Below are positions 1 through 5,862 of a stretch of DNA of 12,329 nt, piece after piece. The stretch is from Oscillospiraceae bacterium (GTDB taxonomy: Bacteria; Bacillota; Clostridia; Oscillospirales; Oscillospiraceae), in contig JAISDV010000129.1 of the NCBI GenBank assembly GCA_031264545.1, positions 1 through 12,329 of the forward strand. The letters are read 5' to 3'. The notes under the pieces were generated by a model that worked only from the letters and a program-made list of their open reading frames with translations, made no database searches and was not told the origin of the DNA. The position numbers and the translations under genes are program-made. Each line of letters opens with the position of its first letter. The stretch's first letter is position 1.

Positions 1-824
1 AGCGAGTTGACCGCCGCGGAAATCGCGCTGTAGGTATCCGTCCCGGTCGAGGAGAGGACGCGGCAGGCGAAAGCGGAGTTGTTGCCGCCGCCGTGCTCGG
101 CGTGGAGGATAAGCATGAGGTCGAGTAAGCGCGCTTCCTCCCCGGTATAGGATTTGTCCTTTCGCATCATGCGCAGGAAATTCTCGGAGACGGAGAGGTT
201 CTCCTTCGGCACAGGCAGGTACAGCGACCTGCCGTCGAAGTGACGGCGCTTTACGGCGTAGGCGTTGGCAACGATGACCGGAAAGCGTCCGATCAGCTCG
301 ATCGACTGACGGACAATATTTTCAAGCGCGGTGTCGTCCGGGTTATCATCATAAGAATAGAGGGCAAGCACACTTCTCGCGAGCTTATTCATCACGTTTT
401 TGCTGGGCGCTTTCAGGATCATGTCCTCGGTGAAGTTCTGGGGCAGCGCCCGCGCGCGGGAAAGGATCGTGTCAAACCGCTTGAACTGCCCGGCGCCGGG
501 CAGATGGCCAAACAGGAGCAGATAGGCGGTCTCTTCAAAGCCGAAGGAGCGCTCCCGCGAGTGGTACGCGACGAGGTCCTCGACGTCGATCCCCCGGTAA
601 TAAAGCTTTCCGGGAATAGGGACCCTTCCGCCGTCCTGTATGTAATAGCCCTGGACGCTGCCGATCTGCGTAACGCCGGCCATGACGCCCGTACCGTCTT
701 CATTTCTCAGGCCGCGCTTGATGGCGTGGTTTTGATACTGGCTGCCGTCAATCGTATAGGCCAGACGAATATCGGCGCAGAGCTCAGTCACATATCCCTT
801 CAGGACGTCATCCATGATATCCAA
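1..824 (-). CDS. gltA: Citrate synthase, N-terminal 274 residues (runs off left edge)
   Basis: Condenses acetyl-CoA and oxaloacetate to citrate, the entry step of the oxidative TCA branch, in the cytoplasm. The reverse-strand translation carries hallmarks of the Clostridia-type enzyme: KRGLRNEDGTGVMAG (residues 36-50), PIPGKLYYRGID (69-80), GFEETAYLLLFG (95-106), MILKAPSKNVMNKLARSVLALYSYD (135-159, described here only as a conserved block) and LHAEHGGGNNSAF (240-252), which holds the first active-site histidine region. The second catalytic His and the Asp lie beyond the window, since the family is about 430-460 residues. I chose the TTG at 824 because GGAGGG (complement of 832-837) lies 6-7 bases upstream. 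An in-frame ATG at 815 is the alternative but sits about 15 bases from that site. It is transcribed divergently from the aconitase gene from its own promoter. Identification is firm; citrate versus methylcitrate specificity cannot be told from this part, but the acn-icd neighbours favour citrate. Confidence 0.95.
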   Translation of the reverse strand, partial: MDIMDDVLKGYVTELCADIRLAYTIDGSQYQNHAIKRGLRNEDGTGVMAGVTQIGSVQGYYIQDGGRVPIPGKLYYRGIDVEDLVAYHSRERSFGFEETAYLLLFGHLPGAGQFKRFDTILSRARALPQNFTEDMILKAPSKNVMNKLARSVLALYSYDDNPDDTALENIVRQSIELIGRFPVIVANAYAVKRRHFDGRSLYLPVPKENLSVSENFLRMMRKDKSYTGEEARLLDLMLILHAEHGGGNNSAFACRVLSSTGTDTYSAISAAVNS

Positions 825-855
825 ATCCGATCCCTCCTTCGCCGATTTGACGTTA

Positions 856-884
856 ATTATACGCCTGACTAAAAATTTATGCAA
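856..884 (-). promoter_or_regulatory. Sigma-A-type promoter of citrate synthase
   Basis: On the minus strand a TTGCAT -35 box (879-884) and a perfect TATAAT -10 box (856-861) are separated by 17 bases. Transcription would start near 849, giving a leader of about 25 bases that ends in the GGAGGG site and the TTG start at 824. Box quality and spacing are near ideal. Confidence 0.8.
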
Positions 885-980
885 GTTTATTGGGGACATT
901 ATTCAAATTGTTGCGAATATCCGTTTGTCTGCGTCAGATTTTAGGCTATTTTGCAAGTTACACAATCATGCCCAAATGTC

Positions 981-1008
981 TTGTTATTCGGCATATTTAT
1001 GATATACT
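981..1008 (+). promoter_or_regulatory. Probable promoter of the acn-icd operon
   Basis: TTGTTA (981-986) and TATACT (1003-1008) are separated by 16 bases and end about 33 bases before the aconitase ATG. It points away from the citrate synthase promoter, and both lie in one ~215-base divergent region. The -35 box matches 4 of 6 consensus bases, so confidence is moderate. Confidence 0.6.
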
Positions 1009-1040
1009 TTTTAGCAAAGAACGGCACAAGGGTGAAAATC

Positions 1041-3293
1041 ATGATCACATGTCACAACAACGGATATTTATTCAGAAACGGCGCGCCGGAACGGGCGGCC
1101 GCCGGCTTTGTCCCGGAGGCCTCGGACAGGGAAAAAACGATCAGCGCGCGCATCCTGAAAGCGCACGACACGTCAAAAGAGCCGGGGCAGCTCCGCCTGA
1201 AGTTCGACAGCCTGATTTCTCACGACATCACCTATGTCGGCATCATACAGACGGCGAAGGCCAGCGGGCTGAAGTCCTTTCCCGTGCCCTACGTCCTCAC
1301 GAACTGTCATAACAGTCTCTGCGCCGTCGGCGGCACGATCAACGAGGATGACCACGCTTTCGGCCTGTCCGCCGCGAAGAAATACGGCGGGATATACGTT
1401 CCCGCGAATGCCGCCGTCATCCACCAGTACGCGCGCGAGAAGCTGGCGGTCTGCGGCAAAATGATCCTCGGCAGCGACAGCCACACGCGCTACGGCGCGC
1501 TCGGTACGCTCGGCATCGGTGAGGGCGGTCCCGAGCTCGTCAAGCAGCTGCTTTCAAACACCTATGACCTCAAACGCCCCGATGTGGTTCTCGTCTGGCT
1601 GACGGGCGAGCCGCGGCACGGCGTCGGCCCGCATGACGCGGCGATCGCCCTGTGCGGCGCGGTGTACGACAGCGGCTTCGTCAAGAACAAAATCCTGGAA
1701 TTCGCCGGCCCGGGCGTCGGAAAGCTGCCGATGGATTTCCGCATCGGCATCGACGTGATGACGACGGAAACGACCTGTCTCAGCTCCGTTTGGGAAACGG
1801 ACACCGCCGTCGAAACCTATCTCGCCGCCCACGGCAGGCCGGGCGAATACCAGGCGCTCGCTCCGCTCGACGGCGCCTATTACGACGCGATGATCACGCT
1901 CGATCTCAGTCAAATCGAACCGATGGCCGCCCTGCCCTTCCACCCCGCGAAAGCCTGTACGATCAAAGAGCTCCAGCGGAACGCGGGCGACATTTTCCGA
2001 CAGATTGAGCTGGACGCGGAGAAAAGCCTCCCCGGCGGCGTCAGGCTGCGCCTGACGGACAAGCTCGTCAATGGAAAAATCCTCGTCGACCAGGGCATCA
2101 TCGCCGGCTGTGCGGGCGGCCTGTACGACAACCTTGCCGAGGCCGCCGCGATCCTCGCGGGCTGCAGCGTCGGCGACGATTATTTCTCACTGTCGGTCTA
2201 CCCCGCGAGTATTCCGGTCAATATGGCGCTGATCAAAAACGGCGTTCAGACGTGCCTGATGACAAGCGGCGCGCTGTTTAAATCCAGCTTTTGCGGCCCC
2301 TGCTTCGGCGCGGGCGACGTGCCCGCGAGCAACGCTCTGTCTATCCGCCACACGACGCGGAACTTCCCGAACCGCGAGGGCTCCCGGCCCTCGGACGGAC
2401 AGAGCGCCGGCGTTATGCTCATGGACGCGCGCTCGATCGCGGCGACCGCCCGGAATCAGGGCGCGCTCACAAGTGCTGCGGATATCGATTATACGCGCCC
2501 GGCCGCCCCGGAGCCGGGCTTCGACGGGCGCGTTTACGAGAAGCGCGTCTATTCCGGCTTCGGCAGGCCCCGGCCGGACGAGGCGCTCAGAATGGGGCCG
2601 GGCATCGCCGAGTGGCCGGAAATTCCCGCCCTCGCGGAGAATACGCTCTTACGCCTGGCCAGCGTCATCCGTGACCCCGTCACCACAACGGACGAGCTGA
2701 TCCCCTCGGGCGAGACCTCAGCCTACCGCTCGAACCCCCTGAAGCTGGCCTCCTTCACGCTCTCCCGCCGGGACCCCGGCTATGTCGGGCGGGCACAGGC
2801 GGCCGCGGCGCTTGAAGCGGACAGGGCCGCAGGCGATTATCCCGACGCGCTGCTCACCGTAATCAAAAGGCTCGGCCTGCCGGCCGAGACGCTTGAAAAA
2901 ACTTCGGTCGCCAGCGCCGTCTATGCCAACAAGCCCGGCGACGGCTCCGCCCGGGAGCAGGCGGCCTCCTGCCAGCGCGTGCTCGGCGGCGGCGCGAACA
3001 TCTGCCGTGAATTCGCCACAAAGCGCTACCGCTCGAACTGCATCAACTGGGGCATCCTGCCCTTCACCACCGGCGAGACGGGCCGCTTTGAGGGAGAGGT
3101 CGGCGACTGGCTGTATATTCCCGGCATCCGCGCGGCCGTCGAATCCGGCGCGGAGGAGATCCGGGCGACGCTGCTCTCAGAGCGCGGTACCTCGGACCTG
3201 ACGCTCCGGCTGAGGAACCTGACCGGGGAGGAGCGGGAAATCCTGCTGCGGGGCTGTCTCATCAATTACTACGCAACCCATATAGAAAAGTGA
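1041..3293 (+). CDS. Aconitase-family hydratase, 750 aa
   Basis: Likely converts citrate to isocitrate through a [4Fe-4S] cluster in the cytoplasm, judged by its place between citrate synthase and isocitrate dehydrogenase. The three cluster ligands are visible: Cys357 in AGCAGGLYDN, and Cys418 and Cys421 in FCGPCFGAG. GSDSHTRYGALG (144-155) is the family's conserved substrate-binding segment, and RNFPNREGSRP (440-450) matches the arginine-rich block of aconitases. The C-terminal swivel domain follows, but where canonical aconitases have a GSSREH motif with the catalytic serine, this protein reads GANICREF (651-658). Length (~750) and layout resemble the poorly characterised 'hydratase'/YbhJ-like branch of the superfamily rather than AcnA (~900) or AcnB. 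The ATG at 1041 follows AAGGGTG (1028-1034) by 6 bases; the open frame extends upstream to 951 but crosses the promoter. icd starts 38 bases after the stop, implying one operon. The family is certain; citrate as substrate is inferred from context. Confidence 0.88.
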   Translation: MITCHNNGYLFRNGAPERAAAGFVPEASDREKTISARILKAHDTSKEPGQLRLKFDSLISHDITYVGIIQTAKASGLKSFPVPYVLTNCHNSLCAVGGTINEDDHAFGLSAAKKYGGIYVPANAAVIHQYAREKLAVCGKMILGSDSHTRYGALGTLGIGEGGPELVKQLLSNTYDLKRPDVVLVWLTGEPRHGVGPHDAAIALCGAVYDSGFVKNKILEFAGPGVGKLPMDFRIGIDVMTTETTCLSSVWETDTAVETYLAAHGRPGEYQALAPLDGAYYDAMITLDLSQIEPMAALPFHPAKACTIKELQRNAGDIFRQIELDAEKSLPGGVRLRLTDKLVNGKILVDQGIIAGCAGGLYDNLAEAAAILAGCSVGDDYFSLSVYPASIPVNMALIKNGVQTCLMTSGALFKSSFCGPCFGAGDVPASNALSIRHTTRNFPNREGSRPSDGQSAGVMLMDARSIAATARNQGALTSAADIDYTRPAAPEPGFDGRVYEKRVYSGFGRPRPDEALRMGPGIAEWPEIPALAENTLLRLASVIRDPVTTTDELIPSGETSAYRSNPLKLASFTLSRRDPGYVGRAQAAAALEADRAAGDYPDALLTVIKRLGLPAETLEKTSVASAVYANKPGDGSAREQAASCQRVLGGGANICREFATKRYRSNCINWGILPFTTGETGRFEGEVGDWLYIPGIRAAVESGAEEIRATLLSERGTSDLTLRLRNLTGEEREILLRGCLINYYATHIEK

Positions 3294-3331
3294 GCGCTTC
3301 TCACAAGATATACAGGACAAGGAGTTTTCAG

Positions 3332-4537
3332 ATGTCAAAAATAACGATGAACCCCATCGTCGAGATGGACGGCGACGAAATGACCCGCATTCTCTGGAAA
3401 ATGATCAAGGACGAGCTGCTCGCCCCCTTTGTCACGCTGAACACCGAATATTACGACCTCGGCCTGCCCAAACGCGATGAAACGGACGACCGGATAACCG
3501 TCGAAGCGGCAAACGCCATAAAAAAACACCGGGTCGGCGTCAAGTGCGCGACGATCACGCCAAATGCCCAGCGCGTTGAGGAATATAAGCTCAAGGAAAT
3601 GTGGAAAAGCCCGAACGCCACCATCCGCGCCATTCTGGACGGGACGGTTTTCCGCACGCCCCTTATCACCGAGAGCGTCAGGCCCTATGTGAAGGGCTGG
3701 GTCAAGCCCATCACCATCGCCCGCCACGCCTATGGCGACGTGTACAAGGCCGTGGAGCTCCGCGTCCCCGGCAAGGGCACGGCCGAGCTGCTTTTCACCG
3801 GGGAAAACGGCGAGTGCTTCCGCCAGACCGTCTATGACTTTGAGTGCCCGGGCGTTCTCCAAGTGCAGCACAACAAGGACAGCTCTATCGAGGCCTTTGC
3901 CCATGCCTGCTTCAGCTACGCGCTCGACACAAAGCAGGAGCTTTGGTTCGCCGCCAAGGATACGATTTCAAAGCAGTATGACCAGACCTTCAAGCGCATC
4001 TTCGCGGACATTTACGAAAAGCAATACAAGGCGCGCTTTGAGAAGGCCGGCATCGCATACTTCTACACCCTTATAGACGACGCAGTCGCCCGCGTAATCC
4101 GTTCCGGCGGCGGCTTCATCTGGGCCTGCAAAAACTACGACGGCGACGTGATGAGCGATATGGTTTCCACCGCCTTCGGCTCTCTTGCGATGATGACGAG
4201 CGTGCTCGTCTCGCCGGACGGCTGCTATGAGTTTGAGGCGGCGCACGGCACGATCACCCGCCATTATTACCGCTGGCTTAAGGGCGAACAGACCAGCTCC
4301 AATCCCATCGCCACCATTTTCGCCTGGTCGGGCGCGCTGAAAAAGCGCGGCGAGCTGGACGGCAACGCCCCGCTTGCAGCCTTTGCCGAAAGGCTGGAAA
4401 GGGCTTGTCTTGACACCATCGAGAGCGGCGTCATGACCGGCGATCTTGTTGCACTCTGTACACGGGAGGACGCGAAAGCCGTTACAAGCGCCGAGTTCAT
4501 CGCGGCGATCCGAACGAGACTGGAGAAGCCGGTCTGA
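3332..4537 (+). CDS. icd: NADP-dependent isocitrate dehydrogenase, eukaryote-type homodimer, 401 aa
   Basis: Oxidatively decarboxylates isocitrate to 2-oxoglutarate with NADP+ and a divalent metal. The whole protein aligns with human IDH1-type enzymes: VEMDGDEMTRI near residues 10-20, VGVKCATITP (68-77), MWKSPNATIRAILDGTVFR (90-108), GWVKPITIARHAYGD (122-136), GGFIWACKNYDGDVMSD (260-276) and EAAHGTITRHY (302-312). Substrate arginines Arg99, Arg108 and Arg131 are present, as are metal-binding aspartates in LIDD (247-250) and at 270-276. Arg310-His311 occupies the positions that select NADP over NAD in this subfamily. The ATG at 3332 lies 7 bases after AAGGAG (3319-3324); the open frame upstream to 3290 merely overlaps the end of the aconitase gene. 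Length is usual for the family. It is second in an operon with the aconitase homologue. I see no clear terminator in the 60 bases before the converging livF remnant. Confidence 0.96.
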   Translation: MSKITMNPIVEMDGDEMTRILWKMIKDELLAPFVTLNTEYYDLGLPKRDETDDRITVEAANAIKKHRVGVKCATITPNAQRVEEYKLKEMWKSPNATIRAILDGTVFRTPLITESVRPYVKGWVKPITIARHAYGDVYKAVELRVPGKGTAELLFTGENGECFRQTVYDFECPGVLQVQHNKDSSIEAFAHACFSYALDTKQELWFAAKDTISKQYDQTFKRIFADIYEKQYKARFEKAGIAYFYTLIDDAVARVIRSGGGFIWACKNYDGDVMSDMVSTAFGSLAMMTSVLVSPDGCYEFEAAHGTITRHYYRWLKGEQTSSNPIATIFAWSGALKKRGELDGNAPLAAFAERLERACLDTIESGVMTGDLVALCTREDAKAVTSAEFIAAIRTRLEKPV

Positions 4538-4597
4538 GCGCGGAAGGCAGCTGAACATCCGGCGGACAGGCGGCAATACCGGTGCAGCGTGAGCCGG

Positions 4598-5239
4598 CTA
4601 TTTACCCAAGTATGCCTTTTTGACCGCTTCGTTTTTGAGAAGCTCTTTTCCGGGGCCTGAAAGCGTGATACGCCCGGTCTCGAGCACGAACCCCATATCC
4701 GCAGTATGGAGCGCCATGTTGGCGTTCTGCTCGATCAGGAGGATCGTGACGCCCTGCCTGTTGATCTCCCGGATGATGTCAAAAATGCCTTTTACGACAA
4801 GCGGCGCTAGACCGAGAGAGGGTTCGTCCATCATCATAAGCCTGGGACGGCTCATCAGCGCGCGCCCGACCGAAAGCATCTGCTGTTCGCCGCCGGAGAG
4901 CGTTCCGGCAGCCTGCCAGGCGCGTTCCTCGAGACGCGGGAACAGGCTGTAGACCCACCTGATGTCCTCTGTAAGGTCGTCCTTCCTGAGATAGGCCCCG
5001 ACCTTGAGGTTCTCAAGCACCGTCAGATCCGGGAAAACCCGCCTGCCCTCGGGAACGAGCGTAATCCCTTTGGCGACGATCTCGTTAGGTTTTCGGCCTG
5101 TAATATCCTCGTTCATAAGGCTGATCGACCCTGAGACCGGAGAAACCAAGCCGGCAATTGTCCTGAGCGTGGTCGATTTGCCCGCGGAGATGTGGACCGC
5201 GGGCATCGATTTGTCCGCTGTGCACGCACATATGTCCAC
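4598..5239 (-). pseudogene. livF: 5'-truncated branched-chain amino acid ABC transporter ATPase (LivF-like)
   Basis: The intact family couples ATP hydrolysis to uptake of Leu/Ile/Val and is ~235 residues. Here recognisable LivF sequence begins only at AGKSTTLRTIAGL (position ~5185 downward), the last part of Walker A. The start of the domain (first beta strands, A-loop and the G-x-x-G half of Walker A) is missing and replaced by 18 unrelated codons from a GTG at 5239. Everything downstream is intact: Q-loop region LVPEGRRVFPDLTV (61-74), ABC signature LSGGEQQM (114-121), Walker B LMMMDEPSLGLAP (134-146), switch segment LLIEQN (167-172), and a natural C-terminus KKAYLGK. No livG, livM, livH or livK lies upstream. 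Without a complete Walker A it should not bind ATP normally, so I call it a decayed remnant. A strong promoter still points into it. No good ribosome binding site precedes the GTG. Confidence 0.8.
5179..5205. repeat. Perfect 9-bp inverted repeat at the livF break
   Basis: TGCCCGCGG (5179-5187) and CCGCGGGCA (5197-5205) form perfect arms around a 9-base loop, exactly where homology to LivF stops. An imperfect 15-base direct repeat overlaps it: TCGATTTGCCCGCGG (5173-5187) and TCGATTTGTCCGCTG (5206-5220), 13 of 15 identical and 33 bases apart (11 codons), so the remnant's AGKS is preceded by a near-copy, ADKS. A further arm pair, TGTGGAC (5191-5197) and GTCCACA (5234-5240), is also present. Confidence 0.75.
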
Positions 5240-5256
5240 ACACAGCTCTGGTAGAT

Positions 5257-5285
5257 ATTATAGCGCACCGAATCGTTGTTTGCAA
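5257..5285 (-). promoter_or_regulatory. Strong sigma-A-type promoter facing the livF remnant
   Basis: On the minus strand TTGCAA (5280-5285) and a perfect TATAAT (5257-5262) are 17 bases apart. Initiation would fall near 5250, about 11 bases ahead of the GTG at 5239, leaving no room for a normal ribosome binding site. Either the transcript is close to leaderless or it is untranslated. Confidence 0.65.
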
Positions 5286-5737
5286 GGTTTTATTTTTCCG
5301 ATAAGACGCTTTTACTGCAAAATACAAGCGGGCTTTCAGCCGCCGTTCAAGTCGGGATTTATACATTATGTAAACTATTTAGATGTTTCTGTTCAAACGC
5401 AAACGCCGTTTGCGGATTTGTAAAAATCTGGAATTTAGGCGTATCTGTCCTCTGCCGCTTGGTTTTTCTGCGTGTTGAAAAAGCTGTTGAAAATGTTTAT
5501 AACTTTTTAAGCATGTATTCCAATGCCCCGCTTATGTAAATAGAACTTAAAATAATTTTTCGCATTTTGACGGAGCCCGGCCTTCATTTTAGCTGATAAT
5601 AAATGGTAATCAGCGCAACGATGTCATCGGTCGATGACCTTGTCAGACGTGAGTATCAGACTTTCTTCTCTCGCGATTTTAGAGATAATAAGGGCGAGAT
5701 TGATACAATTTAAGGAAAGGTCAGGAGCGGCGAAAAA

Positions 5738-5768
5738 GGGGTGTGCAAAGGATACAGGGGGTATGCAA
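5738..5768 (+). promoter_or_regulatory. Candidate Ada-type operator: 20-bp-spaced direct repeat
   Basis: GGGGTGTGCAA (5738-5748) and GGGGTATGCAA (5758-5768) match at 10 of 11 positions and are exactly 20 bases (two helical turns) apart, as expected for an AraC-family regulator binding one DNA face. Both contain GCAA, the B-box core of the E. coli Ada operator. They lie about 60-85 bases upstream of the -10 of the adaA-alkA operon. Assignment to AdaA is inference. Confidence 0.5.
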
Positions 5769-5822
5769 GCCGCCTGACGAAAATTCAATGTCCGAAAACA
5801 GCCAGACTTTCATCTGGGAATA

Positions 5823-5831
5823 TGGTATATT
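5823..5831 (+). promoter_or_regulatory. Extended -10 promoter of adaA-alkA / ogt
   Basis: TGGTATATT (5823-5831) is a TGn extended -10 element; the matching -35 region (around 5803) is poor. A weak -35 suits a promoter that needs an activator such as methylated AdaA. The start would be near 5838, giving a leader of ~25 bases. Confidence 0.5.
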
Positions 5832-5862
5832 GAATTAAAATAAAGTTTGGAGGTTGACGGAT

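Larger units (their letters stand above)
5286..5837. other. AT-rich intergenic stretch with small repeats, no convincing gene
   Basis: No frame here gives a recognisable protein. Visible elements are as follows. CGCAAAC-GCC-GTTTGCG (5398-5414) is a perfect inverted repeat. Three tandem 9-mers, TGTTGAAAA (5473-5481), TGTTGAAAA (5485-5493) and TGTTTATAA (5494-5502), each match 7 of 9 bases of the DnaA box TGTGGATAA. GTCATCG-GT-CGATGAC (5623-5638) is a second perfect inverted repeat. A 36-codon open frame runs from an ATG at 5603 to 5713 without a ribosome binding site. A direct repeat at 5738-5768 is listed separately. Base composition is clearly more AT-rich than the flanking metabolic genes. 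Confidence 0.6.

Noticed and set aside
240..872. Long forward open frame opposite citrate synthase
   Set aside because: The minus-strand frame is an unmistakable citrate synthase with promoter and ribosome binding site; the forward translation has no family resemblance and is a product of high GC third positions.
1554..1943. Antisense open frame inside the aconitase gene (and similar ones inside icd, uracil permease and the ABC ATPase)
   Set aside because: They overlap well-conserved coding sequence on the other strand, lack ribosome binding sites and match no known family.
4575..4600. Possible hairpin terminator between icd and the livF remnant
   Set aside because: Only a 4-bp CCGG pairing with a long loop and no T run on either strand.
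5276..5539. 87-codon forward open frame in the AT-rich gap
   Set aside because: It starts without a ribosome binding site and has no recognisable motif; it overlaps the livF-facing promoter and the palindromic elements.
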